A stretch of 48,656 nucleotides of DNA, from assembly GCA_029978335.1 (NCBI GenBank), contig JAPOJQ010000011.1, forward strand, positions 1 through 48,656, read 5' to 3'. The notes under the pieces are model-generated. The model was not told the origin of the DNA and made no database searches. It saw nothing but the letters and a program-made list of their open reading frames with translations. Shown in pieces: positions 17,583 to 26,036 of the stretch; the stretch's first letter is position 1; each line of letters starts with the position of its first letter. The position numbers and the translations under genes were made by a program. Origin of the DNA: Actinomycetota bacterium. GTDB lineage: Bacteria; Actinomycetota; Acidimicrobiia; Acidimicrobiales; Ilumatobacteraceae.

Positions 17583-19220
17583 ATGGGGGAACTGTCGTAC
17601 GCCGCTGGCCCGACCACTGCGCCGCTGCTCGACCGAACGATCGATGCCGACTTTCGACGGGCAGTCGAGCTGCACAGTGACCGCGAGGCACTCGTCGTTC
17701 GGCACCAACGCATCCGCTGGACGTATGCCGAACTCGACGCACACGTCGACCAACTCGCAAGGGCGTTGATGGCCTCGGGACTGAGCATCGGCGACCGTGT
17801 CGGCTTGTGGTCACCGAATCGTTACGAATGGGTTCTCGTGCAATATGCAACCGCGCGTATCGGCGCGATCATGGTCTGCATCAATCCGGCGTATCGCACG
17901 CACGAATTGGAATTCGCGCTGAATCAGTCCGGGTGTTCAATGTTGCTCGCCGCGCCCGACTTCAAGTCGAGCGATTACCGCGCCATGTGGCACTCAGTTG
18001 CCGCACAGTGCCCAGGGATTCGCGAGGCCGTGTTCTTCTCCGAGTCGTCGTGGGACGCGTTGCTCGACCGAGCCGAATCGGTGACCTCGACGGAGGTGGC
18101 TGCTCGATCAGCATCACTGTCTGCCGACGATCCCATCAATATCCAATACACCTCAGGCACCACGGGCCTTCCCAAGGGCGCCACGCTGACCCATCGGAAC
18201 ATCTTGAACAACGGCTACTTCGTCGGCGAGGCCTGTGGTTATACGCCTGATGATCGTGTTTGCATTCCGGTGCCCTTCTACCACTGCTTCGGCATGGTTA
18301 TGGGCAACCTTGGCTCCACCTCACATGGCGCCACGATGGTCATCCCCAACGACGCGTTCGAACCGGTATCAGTGTTGCAAGCGGTGGCCGAGGAGCGATG
18401 CACCTCGCTCTATGGCGTGCCCACGATGTTCATTGCCGAACTCGCCGTTCCTGACTTCGACTCGTATGACCTATCCAGCCTTCGGACCGGCATCATGGCA
18501 GGCTCGCCGTGCCCGGTTGAGGTGATGAAGCAGGTCATTGAACGGATGAACATGGATGACGTCACCATCGCGTACGGCATGACCGAGACGTCACCCGTGT
18601 CAACGCAGACCAGTGCCGACGACTCGATCGACAAGCGGGTTGGCTCGGTGGGTCGGGTGCATCCCCACGTTGAAATCCGCATTGCGGATCCAGAGACCGG
18701 GGCCACGGTGCCGCGCGGCACCGCTGGCGAGTTTCAAACCCGCGGTTACTCGATCATGTTGGGCTACTGGAACGAGCCTGAGAAGACTGCGCAGGCGATC
18801 GACGCCGAAGGCTGGATGCACACCGGCGACCTCGCCGTGATGGATGACGACGGCTATGTCAATATCACGGGTCGCATCAAAGATCTCATCATCAGAGGCG
18901 GCGAGAACATCTCACCGCGCGAGATCGAAGAGTTCTTGTACGCCCATCCCGACATTGTTGATGTGCAGGTTGTGGGCGTGCCGGATCAGCGCTTCGGTGA
19001 GGCGGTCTGCGCATTTGTTCGAGCGCGCGAGGGCGCATCACTCACCACCGACACCGTCCGCGACTACTGCCATGGTCGGATCGCCCACTACAAGGTCCCG
19101 AAATACGTGATCTGCGTTGACGAGTTCCCAATGACCGTCACCGGGAAGATTCAGAAGTATCTGCTCCGTGATGCCGCGATCGCCGAACTCCAGCTCGAAG
19201 GGTTCGGCCCAACGGCCTGA
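17583..19220 (+). CDS. Acyl-CoA synthetase (AMP-dependent, FadD-like)
   Basis: 545 residues. Activates a carboxylic acid to its CoA ester through an acyl-adenylate. The P-loop is [18 protein letters not shown], the A5 motif [11 protein letters not shown], the hinge [20 protein letters not shown], and the catalytic Lys in [15 protein letters not shown]; length and domain order are normal for medium- or long-chain FadD-like enzymes. GGAGG at 17571-17575 precedes ATG 17583; an ATG five bases earlier is out of frame. It follows the PadR gene by 60 bases with its own TACCAT box near 17532, so it is probably transcribed separately from the regulator. Confidence 0.92.
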   Translation: MGELSYAAGPTTAPLLDRTIDADFRRAVELHSDREALVVRHQRIRWTYAELDAHVDQLARALMASGLSIGDRVGLWSPNRYEWVLVQYATARIGAIMVCINPAYRTHELEFALNQSGCSMLLAAPDFKSSDYRAMWHSVAAQCPGIREAVFFSESSWDALLDRAESVTSTEVAARSASLSADDPINIQYTSGTTGLPKGATLTHRNILNNGYFVGEACGYTPDDRVCIPVPFYHCFGMVMGNLGSTSHGATMVIPNDAFEPVSVLQAVAEERCTSLYGVPTMFIAELAVPDFDSYDLSSLRTGIMAGSPCPVEVMKQVIERMNMDDVTIAYGMTETSPVSTQTSADDSIDKRVGSVGRVHPHVEIRIADPETGATVPRGTAGEFQTRGYSIMLGYWNEPEKTAQAIDAEGWMHTGDLAVMDDDGYVNITGRIKDLIIRGGENISPREIEEFLYAHPDIVDVQVVGVPDQRFGEAVCAFVRAREGASLTTDTVRDYCHGRIAHYKVPKYVICVDEFPMTVTGKIQKYLLRDAAIAELQLEGFGPTA

Positions 19221-19955
19221 CTACGACGGCACCTGATCCGACCTGCACAAGAGATGCACGACGAACTCGCGCGTCGACGTCCAACCGGTGTCGATCATCG
19301 TCTGAGCAATTGCTGCCTTGAACGACCGGGCGTCAACGATGTACGCAGGCAGTTGTGTTGATCGGCGCACCACACGCTCAAGGTTGACGGTTGCCACGAG
19401 TTCTGACCGATGACGTGACAGTTCGCGTTGCGAGGTCCGACCGGCGCCGCGACGCCGGATGAGGTCGTCGGCGATGACTGCATCGAGGGCAAGGGCGCCG
19501 AGCCACACGAGTGTCGGTTCGCCGGCATGCAGCGCGGTTGATTGAACCTCAGGCATCGGAACCCATCGACGGTCAGGCATTAGCAATCGAGTCGTGACCT
19601 GCGCGGCGTGGTCGAAATCGCTGTCGAGGTGCACGGCGCCAATCAGCGCCTCAATCACGTCACCGGTGTGAGGTTTCACCACACGCCGCAACCGTCGAGC
19701 GAGCACCAGTTCGAGATGTGCATTGTCGACGATGCGTGAGGCCTGTTCTGGCCCGAGACCAGCGCGGTAACAGTTGATGCCGACGACAAGGTCTGCAATG
19801 GCATCACCAAGATGTTCAAGTGGACCAAAGAGACGATGCCACGTGTGCGTCGATCCCTTGAGCAACTCGGTGTTGCGGAACCGATAGCCAATTTCTCGTT
19901 CAACCGGTCGCACCGCATCAGCCTCGCACAACGGCGCCGTTAGCGTCACCGACAT
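19221..19955 (-). CDS. Tandem RNase III-like domain protein, second domain inactive
   Basis: 244 residues from ATG 19955 (GTG/ATG options exist at 19967). Numbered from 19967, the first domain has all four catalytic acids of RNase III: Glu51 and Asp55 in PLEHLGDAIADLV, and Asp103 and Glu106 in GDVIEALIGAVHLD; the span between is shorter than in classical RNase III. A second copy begins at TLVWLGALALDAVIADDLI, where the Glu and Asp are replaced by Val and Ala, and its C-terminal part SFKAAIAQTMIDTG also lacks the acids. There is no double-stranded-RNA-binding domain. This looks like a one-chain pseudo-dimer with one active site, RNA target unknown. Its start overlaps the divergent J-domain gene on the CATG at 19953-19956. 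Confidence 0.72.
   Translation of the reverse strand: MSVTLTAPLCEADAVRPVEREIGYRFRNTELLKGSTHTWHRLFGPLEHLGDAIADLVVGINCYRAGLGPEQASRIVDNAHLELVLARRLRRVVKPHTGDVIEALIGAVHLDSDFDHAAQVTTRLLMPDRRWVPMPEVQSTALHAGEPTLVWLGALALDAVIADDLIRRRGAGRTSQRELSRHRSELVATVNLERVVRRSTQLPAYIVDARSFKAAIAQTMIDTGWTSTREFVVHLLCRSDQVPS
19941..19946 (+). promoter_or_regulatory. Candidate leaderless -10 box (TAGCGT)
   Basis: TAGCGT ends seven bases before ATG 19954 and no SD is present. The first Cys of the zinc ribbon is only seven residues into the protein, so a later start is unlikely. The box lies inside the divergent RNase III-like gene's start region. Confidence 0.35.
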
Positions 19956-20805
19956 GGCCGGCGACACCGCATGTCCGATGTGTGGACAGTTGGTGACCGC
20001 CCCTGCGCCAATCCTGTTGGTGACGTGCAGTTGTGGGGCCCGCGTTCAACTCCGTGGCCACAGCGATGGTTCGTCGACTGCACAGCCCGTTGATCTCTAC
20101 GAAGTCCTCGGCGTCGATCGATCTGCCTCAGCCGACGACGTGCGCTCGGCGTATCGCCAACGAGCTCGCGAGACGCATCCAGATGCCGGTGGCGATGTTG
20201 GTGCCTTTCAAACAGTTCAGGCCGCGTGGGAGGTGCTCGGTGATCCTGAGCGCCGACGTGCCTACGACCGAACCGGCGCACGGCCACTCGGGTCGGGCGG
20301 GGTTGCGGTTCCCGATCTGCTCGGCGTGTCAGCGCTCACCGCCGTCAGGCGAGTGGCAACGAGTGGACTCACACCTCGGATTGGCCTGAGCCCCGTGTCG
20401 GATACCGATCCGCTTCGCGACCTCGTCATTGGCCAGGATCCTGCTCCAGGAACAGCCGCTGTCGCTGGCCAGGCCGTCACGATCGTGGTTGCAGGGTCAG
20501 ATGCTGGCGTGTTGTGGAGAGGTTTGCGTCGCGATGCTGACCGTGTCGCAGATGCTGTACGTGATCAGGCCGCTCACGCCGCAGCAGTCGCGGTCGACAC
20601 GGGACGACGGGCCCTCATCACCGCCCTCCGACTGGCCGCATTGCTGTTCGTCATTGCAGCCGCCGTCGTCATCGGGGTGTACGACGCCGTGAGCGGTCTC
20701 ATCGTGCTCGCCGTTGGTGGATCACTCGTCGCATGGTCGGCGATGCAATCAACTCGTCGGCGTGCCAACGTGGGGTCAGGCCGACGACGGGTCCGTCATC
20801 GGTAA
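19954..20805 (+). CDS. Zinc-ribbon / J-domain / PASTA membrane protein
   Basis: 283 residues with an unusual order of domains. A zinc ribbon uses Cys7, Cys10, Cys25 and Cys27 (CPMC, CSC); a J-domain follows at about 47-105 with YEVLGVDRSASADDVRSAY and the HPD motif at 75-77, able to stimulate an Hsp70; a PASTA-like domain at about 112-175 runs from VPDLLGVSALTAVRRV to VIGQDPAPGTAAVAGQ; then one or two transmembrane segments (LAALLFVIAAAVVIGVYD, LIVLAVGGSLVAW) and a basic tail. PASTA domains usually bind peptidoglycan outside the cell, whereas J-domains act in the cytoplasm, so the topology is puzzling. The zinc ribbon needs the start at 19954; TAGCGT at 19941-19946 lies seven bases before it. 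Confidence 0.82.
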   Translation: MAGDTACPMCGQLVTAPAPILLVTCSCGARVQLRGHSDGSSTAQPVDLYEVLGVDRSASADDVRSAYRQRARETHPDAGGDVGAFQTVQAAWEVLGDPERRRAYDRTGARPLGSGGVAVPDLLGVSALTAVRRVATSGLTPRIGLSPVSDTDPLRDLVIGQDPAPGTAAVAGQAVTIVVAGSDAGVLWRGLRRDADRVADAVRDQAAHAAAVAVDTGRRALITALRLAALLFVIAAAVVIGVYDAVSGLIVLAVGGSLVAWSAMQSTRRRANVGSGRRRVRHR

Positions 20806-21672
20806 CGACGGATCACGGGTCCACTCCATCAAACTGCCGTCGTAGACCCGCACATTCGTGTTACCCATTAAGGCACAGCAAAACGCCACGACGGTGGCTG
20901 CAATTGCACCACCGCAGTACGACACCACTGGTCCATCGAGGAGTCCACGCTGTGAGAGCAACGCATTCATTTCGTCAGCCTCGACAAACGCTGCCGTTTC
21001 GGCGGTGATCAAGTCGAGGTAGGGCATATTCACTGCCCCAGTGATGTGGCCTCGCCGCGGCCCATAGCCAGGATCTCGACCTTCGTAGTTGTCCTTCGAC
21101 AGCGCGTCGACCACACACGCTGCACCGTCAAGTGCGGCACGAACATCGGGGATGAGCGCTCGCGCATGATGCCCGGTGGCGGAAATCGTGACATTGCCTG
21201 GTGCCGGGTCGACCTGAGGACCAGTTGCCAACGCCAGGCCAGCGTCGCGCCACGCCTCGATCCCTCCTCGAAGGATCGCGACGTCAAGGCCCATGTGATG
21301 CAAGGTCCACCACGCCCGGGTGCACCACATCGTTCCGGAATCGATGCCTGGTCGCGGCGTTGATGCCACCAGCACGATCCGATCGCCGTCGTTGATGCCG
21401 GCCGCTCGGAGGTTCGCGGTGGCGTGGTCAATACTTGGCCACATCCACGGAAGTTCTGCCTCTGAGGCCGAAAGTGCCCCTTTGGCGGAACCAACGTCAA
21501 AGAACACCGAGCCCGGGATATGGGCGTGTTCGAAACACCGCGTGCGGGCCGTGTTCTCGAGCGAGCCGGTCAGGCGCGTCGTCACATCGAGCACCTTGAC
21601 CGAGTCCGACCCGATCAGGCCGGACAACTCCTCAGCCTTCACCAACAGTTGTGGCGCTGCAAACTCACTCAT
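20776..21672 (-). CDS. Sulfurtransferase (two-domain rhodanese)
   Basis: 298 residues from ATG 21672, with an AAGGGA ribosome-binding site just upstream. Two rhodanese domains are present: the first, about 8-145, carries CFEHAHIPGSVFFDV; the second, about 165-290, carries the active-site loop VVSYCGGAIAATVVA with the catalytic Cys, DALSKDNYEGRD and RRGHITGAVNMPY. The loop CGGAIAA differs from the usual CGSGVTA of mercaptopyruvate and thiosulfate sulfurtransferases, so the donor is uncertain. It is convergent with the J-domain gene (30-base overlap). Confidence 0.9.
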   Translation of the reverse strand: MSEFAAPQLLVKAEELSGLIGSDSVKVLDVTTRLTGSLENTARTRCFEHAHIPGSVFFDVGSAKGALSASEAELPWMWPSIDHATANLRAAGINDGDRIVLVASTPRPGIDSGTMWCTRAWWTLHHMGLDVAILRGGIEAWRDAGLALATGPQVDPAPGNVTISATGHHARALIPDVRAALDGAACVVDALSKDNYEGRDPGYGPRRGHITGAVNMPYLDLITAETAAFVEADEMNALLSQRGLLDGPVVSYCGGAIAATVVAFCCALMGNTNVRVYDGSLMEWTRDPSLPMTDPSSA

Positions 21673-21731
21673 CACGTCCCTTCCAATCGGTGGCCTTACG
21701 AGCGATACCCTCTCACATCAGGTCGATCGCT

Positions 21732-22364
21732 ATGTACCTGTATCAACGTTCCTTCAACTGCTCAGGGTCGCCTGGTGTGGTGCCACACATCATCGGTGAA
21801 TTGACCGACCTTGCGATTGAGCTCTGCGATCTCAATATCTCGCTGTGGCGGGGTGTCGCAGGGATCGCTGACCTCGAATTCAGATGGACCATCTGGTGCG
21901 GCTCTATCGACCACACCCGGCAAGCCCTCGACATGCTCAGACGTGACCGACGGGTGATGACACTCTTTGAGGAGTTGCTCACCGCTGGATGGGACGGGCA
22001 GTCAATCGATCACATCGGCGCGGCCAGTGGGCTCACCTCCCCGCCCGCTTGGCGCCAAGGCGAATTCATCGAAGATCGAGCGCTGTCGATCATTGGCAGC
22101 AACGTCATCGCCGCGCATCAGTGGCTCGAACGGCTCGCGACGGCCGGTCGCATTGCGCCATTCAGTGCTGATGTGCCGGTGATCAACCGATGGGCAACGA
22201 CCTCAATGTGCCATCTGATACGCAGCGCGGGCCGCATTGACGATTTTGCCGAAGCTGATGCCCGCCGTCAGGACGACGCTCAATGGCGTGAAGCCCGCCG
22301 GCACGCCGGCCGACACTTCGATCTCGCCAACAGCAGCGCGACCCTGTGGCGTCGCAGTCGCTAG
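21732..22364 (+). CDS. Hypothetical protein
   Basis: 210 residues from ATG 21732 (MYLYQRSFN). I do not recognise a family. It looks soluble and mostly helical, with many Trp, Arg and His residues (LWRGVAGIADLEFRWTIWCG, MLRRDRRVMTLFEELLTAGW) and a basic C-terminus (ARRHAGRHFD). No signal peptide or membrane helix is seen. The frame is open back to 21651, but that stretch overlaps the divergent rhodanese start. TACCCT at 21706-21711 may be its -10. Its stop is directly next to the stop of the convergent SDR gene. Confidence 0.6.
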   Translation: MYLYQRSFNCSGSPGVVPHIIGELTDLAIELCDLNISLWRGVAGIADLEFRWTIWCGSIDHTRQALDMLRRDRRVMTLFEELLTAGWDGQSIDHIGAASGLTSPPAWRQGEFIEDRALSIIGSNVIAAHQWLERLATAGRIAPFSADVPVINRWATTSMCHLIRSAGRIDDFAEADARRQDDAQWREARRHAGRHFDLANSSATLWRRSR

Positions 22365-23123
22365 TTACTGAAGGCCGTGTGACGCGCCACCGTCGACAGG
22401 GATCGCGGCCCCAGTGACGAATTTCGCGGTGTCCGAACACAACAGCGCTGCAAGCCGTCCAAAGTCGTCCGGATCCCCGATCACCCCCGTCGGAATGCTC
22501 GACTCCACGGCCTCGAGGTCGTCGTAGAGTGCTTCGAGACGCGCGGTGCGATGCAGTCCTGGTTGTAGCGAATTCACGGTGACACCATCCCACGCCACTT
22601 CGCGTGCGAGGGTACGCAAGAACCCGGTCAGCCCAGCTCGGGCCGTATTCGAAAGGATCAAGTTCGGGTTGGGTTCCCTCACCGTGATCGACGTGATCGC
22701 CACGACCCGACCCCAGCCGCGTGAACGCATCGCAGGGACGACGGCGTTGCACATTGCCACGGTTGAAACGAGGTTCAACTGCAGGGCCGGCAAGTACGCC
22801 TCAAGCGGGGTCGTCGCGAAGCCGCCAGGCGGTGGACCGCCCGCGTTGGCGATCAAAATGTCAACCCCGCCCATCGCATCGTTAGCCGCATCGACCATCG
22901 CCGCGACGGCATCGTGTTCAGCAACGTCGGCCGCGTGTGCGTGCACCACGGCATCTGGAACGCTGCTCTTGATCACTGCCATCGCAGCGTTGAGCCGTTC
23001 GTGCGAGCGCGACACGATCATCACTTGCGCACCTTCACCCGCGAGTGCGAGTGCAGTCGAACGTCCGAGTCCTGATGACGCCCCGGTGACGATGGCCCTC
23101 CGGCCGGTGAGACCGAGGTCCAC
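22365..23123 (-). CDS. Atypical SDR oxidoreductase (catalytic Tyr/Lys replaced)
   Basis: 252 residues from GTG 23123, one base after the stop of the upstream Dabb gene, which argues for a two-gene operon. The cofactor motif TGASSGLG and the NAGG motif are intact and the C-terminal VTGAAIPVDGGASHG is FabG-like. At the active site the Ser is kept (AITSITVREPN), but the positions of the canonical Tyr and Lys read Ser and Arg (ILSNTARAGLTGF). Such an atypical SDR subgroup is known in actinobacteria and proteobacteria; the reaction is uncertain. A longer open frame to 23165 overlaps the Dabb gene. Confidence 0.86.
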   Translation of the reverse strand: MDLGLTGRRAIVTGASSGLGRSTALALAGEGAQVMIVSRSHERLNAAMAVIKSSVPDAVVHAHAADVAEHDAVAAMVDAANDAMGGVDILIANAGGPPPGGFATTPLEAYLPALQLNLVSTVAMCNAVVPAMRSRGWGRVVAITSITVREPNPNLILSNTARAGLTGFLRTLAREVAWDGVTVNSLQPGLHRTARLEALYDDLEAVESSIPTGVIGDPDDFGRLAALLCSDTAKFVTGAAIPVDGGASHGLQ

Positions 23124-23124
23124 G

Positions 23125-23427
23125 TCAGTCGCCGAGGGAGAATTGCACGGCGGAACGGCCGGCAACCAGCGGTCCGGTGAAACGCTCGATCACGGCTCGG
23201 TGCACCGGATGATCTCGGTAGATCTTGTAGTCGTCGATGCTGCCAAAGTCAGCGGTGACGACATAGTCAAAGTTGCCCGGGTTGACGCCAAGGTCAGGAC
23301 CGTGCTCATACGCAACGATGCCTGGCACCTGGGGCACCATCGCCGAGAGGCCTGCGCCGAATTCGGCGATCTGCTCGGCGGTGACGTCGTCGTGGAACTG
23401 GAACATCACAACATGTCGGATCATCAT
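23125..23427 (-). CDS. Dabb (stress-responsive alpha/beta barrel) family protein
   Basis: 100 residues, the usual size of Dabb domain proteins, which dimerise into ferredoxin-like barrels; some are cyclases or decarboxylases, most are unassigned. Features include IRHVVMFQFHDDVTAEQI at the start, a GPDLGVNPGNFDYVVTADF strand and the HPVHRAVIERF helix. It precedes the atypical SDR in a likely operon and is divergent from the acyl-CoA ligase at 23543. Either of two adjacent Met codons could start it. Confidence 0.88.
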   Translation of the reverse strand: MMIRHVVMFQFHDDVTAEQIAEFGAGLSAMVPQVPGIVAYEHGPDLGVNPGNFDYVVTADFGSIDDYKIYRDHPVHRAVIERFTGPLVAGRSAVQFSLGD

Positions 23428-23542
23428 GGGCCTTTCGCTGGGGACACCTGGCTGCCGAGCGACAGCGTAGAATGTATCCGGCCCGTGACGCGTGTCTCGG
23501 CTCAGTGTCGTCGTTTATCCCCCACCTCTGGAGCGGAATTCC

Positions 23543-25093
23543 ATGATCATCCATCACAGCCCCCTGCCCTCGGTCGACATTCCAGTGGTGCCGATCACCG
23601 ACTATGTATTGCGGCGCACATCGGTCCATCCCGACCGGGCTGCGCTCATCGATGGCACATCGGGACGCACGTATTCCTTCGCTGAGTTGTCGGACGCGAT
23701 TCATCGTCTGGCCGGTGGGCTTGCGGCGCGAGGATTCGGCCCCGGAAAGACACTTGCATTGATGGCACCCAACGTGCCTGAGTACGCCATCGTCTTCCAC
23801 GCCGTCGCAGTCGCAGGCGGCACGGTGACCACGATCAACCCGACGTATGGTGCGCACGAGGTTGCTTTCCAACTCAAGGATGCTGGCGCATCTGAAATCG
23901 TCACCATCGGCATGTTCGTCGACGTTGCTCGCGCCGCCATCGAGGGCACGCCAATCAGCGAGATCATCACCATCGACGGTGCCGATGGAACCACCCCGCT
24001 GAGCGCGGTGACGGCTGAGCCGCTCCAACAGGTTGCGATCGACCCGATGGACCATGTGGTGGTCCTGCCGTATTCATCGGGCACCACGGGATTACCCAAA
24101 GGCGTGATGCTGACGCACCACAATCTCGTCGCCAATATTTGCCAGTGCGACCATGCCATCGTGTACGAGCCTGACGGCGAAGTAGCGCTGGCCTTCTTGC
24201 CGTTCTTCCATATCTATGGCATGCAGGTGCTCATGAATGGACTGCTCGCCAACGGCGTCACGGTGGTGACGTTGCCGCGTTTCGATCTCGAACAAGCGCT
24301 TGGGTTGGTCCAGCAGCACCGCATCACCCGCCTCTTCGCGGTGCCACCGGTGGTGCTGGCGTTGGCGAAGCACCCGATGGTCGAGCAGTACGACCTCTCG
24401 TCGCTCACCCAGGTGTTCTCGGGCGCTGCGCCTCTCGGCGCGGAAATCGCGCTCGAGGCTGCTGGCCGTATCGGCTGCGAAGTGGTCCAGGGATACGGCA
24501 TGACCGAACTTTCGCCAGTGAGCCACACGACGCCTCCTGGCATGTTCAAGCCCGGCACGTCCGGCGTGACCGTGTCGAATACCGAGAGTCGGATCGTTGA
24601 TCCCGATACCGGCGAGGATCAGCCAGTTGATGGTCGCGGCGAACTGTGGGTCAGAGGGCCACAGGTGATGAAGGGCTACCTCAACAATCTTGACGCAACT
24701 GCTGCCACGATCGATGCAGACGGTTGGCTCCACACCGGTGACGTCGCCGTCATTGATGCCGACGGCCATATGACGATTGTTGATCGTGTCAAAGAGCTCA
24801 TCAAGTTCAAGGGGTTCCAAGTTCCGCCCGCGGAACTCGAGGCGCTCTTGGTGACGCACCCTTCGGTGATCGACGTGGCAGTCATCGGCGTTCCCGATGA
24901 TGAGGCTGGCGAACTCCCTAAGGCGTTCATCGTTCCGGCACCTGGTACATCACCGTCGGCCGAAGAGCTGCAGGCATTCGTTGCCGAGCACGTCGCGACC
25001 TACAAGCAGATTCGACTCGTCGAATTCGTGGAGTCGATTCCGAAGTCGGCGTCGGGAAAGATCCTCCGACGGATGCTTCGCGACCAGGGCTGA
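23543..25093 (+). CDS. Acyl-CoA synthetase (4-coumarate:CoA ligase-like)
   Basis: 516 residues. An adenylate-forming CoA ligase close to the 4-coumarate/medium-chain type. Motifs: P-loop [51 protein letters not shown], the hinge DRVKELIKFKGFQVPPAELE and the catalytic Lys in IPKSASGKILRRMLRD. ATG 23543 is preferred because the family begins shortly before LRRTSVHPDRAALIDG; the frame is open to 23492. TAGAAT near 23471 is a plausible -10, giving a 5' UTR of roughly 60 bases. Acid substrate unknown; the neighbours suggest fatty or aromatic acids. Confidence 0.92.
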   Translation: MIIHHSPLPSVDIPVVPITDYVLRRTSVHPDRAALIDGTSGRTYSFAELSDAIHRLAGGLAARGFGPGKTLALMAPNVPEYAIVFHAVAVAGGTVTTINPTYGAHEVAFQLKDAGASEIVTIGMFVDVARAAIEGTPISEIITIDGADGTTPLSAVTAEPLQQVAIDPMDHVVVLPYSSGTTGLPKGVMLTHHNLVANICQCDHAIVYEPDGEVALAFLPFFHIYGMQVLMNGLLANGVTVVTLPRFDLEQALGLVQQHRITRLFAVPPVVLALAKHPMVEQYDLSSLTQVFSGAAPLGAEIALEAAGRIGCEVVQGYGMTELSPVSHTTPPGMFKPGTSGVTVSNTESRIVDPDTGEDQPVDGRGELWVRGPQVMKGYLNNLDATAATIDADGWLHTGDVAVIDADGHMTIVDRVKELIKFKGFQVPPAELEALLVTHPSVIDVAVIGVPDDEAGELPKAFIVPAPGTSPSAEELQAFVAEHVATYKQIRLVEFVESIPKSASGKILRRMLRDQG

Positions 25094-25125
25094 CGGCTCA
25101 CCAACATTTTCCTTTAGAAAAGCGC

Positions 25126-25177
25126 GAGAACCCGCAAGGTGGGTGCTCTCCAACGGCGTGCGGCGCTAAAGCCGCAC
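25126..25177 (+). promoter_or_regulatory. Structured 5' leader (two hairpins) before the LPXTG protein
   Basis: Hairpin one pairs GAGA-ACCC (25126-25133) with GGGT-gc-TCTC (25141-25150), a seven-base loop GCAAGGT and a two-base bulge. Hairpin two pairs GTGCGGC (25158-25164) with GCCGCAC (25171-25177) around GCTAAA. An A/T-rich inverted repeat (TTTTC...GAAAA, about 25107-25120) precedes them and an SD (GGAGG 25186-25190) follows nine bases after. It may be a regulatory leader; the first part could also end transcription of the upstream ligase gene. I could not match it to a known riboswitch. Confidence 0.45.
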
Positions 25178-25198
25178 CCGAACCGGGAGGAACCCACC

Positions 25199-26020
25199 AT
25201 GAACATCCGCCGCATCTCCACCATCACCACGGCCGGCACCGCCCTCGGCATGATCGCCGGCGCCGCATTCGGCGTCGGTGGCACCCAGGCCGCCAGCCCG
25301 TGCTTCGACCAAGGGCCCAACGGTCCGATCGTGGTCGACTGCCCCATCGGCGGTGCCGAATTCACCCCGATCGGCGTTCCCGTACCAGCGGCACTCCAAC
25401 AGATCATCGACCGGCTCGTCGCAACGCCCGACATCTCGTCGCCCTCCGAGTCGGGAGCCGACGAAGATGGCAAGTGCGTGCTCGAGCTCAACGGTGGTGT
25501 CGCTACTCCGGTCGACTGTGACGTGCTCGCAGCGCTGACCGGGCCGAGCATTGCCGGCATTGGCGACATCGTCTTCGACCCGGGGATCGGAGGCGTCACC
25601 GAGGCGCCTGTGGAGGATGTTCCGGTTGATGAACTGCCAGCCGTCGACGAAATGGGTGAGATCGATGCCCAGGTTGATGAGGTCGCCCAACCGGTCGGTG
25701 ACGAGCAGACGGTTACCGATGAGTCGACCGTCGAACAACAGCCTGACAACCTCACCGCCGACGAGATCGTCACCGCGGAAGATGCGCCCATCGCCGAGGA
25801 GACAACCATCGCCGGAACCGAAGCACCGGTCGAAGATTCGCCTGAGACCGAGGCCATCGTCGAGGTCACTCCCAGCGAGGTAGCAGCGTCAGCCACGCAG
25901 CCGACCGGTCCGCTCCCCCGCACCGGCGCCACCACGATGGGCATCACGCTCGGCATCGCCCTCATGGGCCTCGGTGGTGGGGCATTCGCCAAGCTCGCCG
26001 CCACCCGTCGCCGCAGTTGA
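25199..26020 (+). CDS. LPXTG-anchored acidic surface protein
   Basis: 273 residues. An N-terminal signal peptide (TAGTALGMIAGAAFGVGGTQAAS), a small domain with three Cys (SPCFDQGPNGPIVVDCPIGG, DGKCVLELNGG, TPVDCDVL), a long Glu/Asp/Val/Pro stalk (about 130-235), and a C-terminal sorting signal: LPRTG, hydrophobic helix (MGITLGIALMGLGGGAFAKL), then RRR. Sortases cut such motifs and link the protein to the cell wall; no sortase is in this window. GGAGG at 25186-25190 fixes ATG 25199. A strong hairpin follows the gene. Function is unknown; a spacer-like wall protein is plausible. Confidence 0.85.
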   Translation: MNIRRISTITTAGTALGMIAGAAFGVGGTQAASPCFDQGPNGPIVVDCPIGGAEFTPIGVPVPAALQQIIDRLVATPDISSPSESGADEDGKCVLELNGGVATPVDCDVLAALTGPSIAGIGDIVFDPGIGGVTEAPVEDVPVDELPAVDEMGEIDAQVDEVAQPVGDEQTVTDESTVEQQPDNLTADEIVTAEDAPIAEETTIAGTEAPVEDSPETEAIVEVTPSEVAASATQPTGPLPRTGATTMGITLGIALMGLGGGAFAKLAATRRRS

Positions 26021-26036
26021 TCATCGCTGTCTCCCC

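Noticed and set aside
25126-25177. SAM-type or c-di-AMP riboswitch
   Set aside because: Short strings resemble parts of known classes, but the conserved cores and helix order are missing, so I only call a structured leader.
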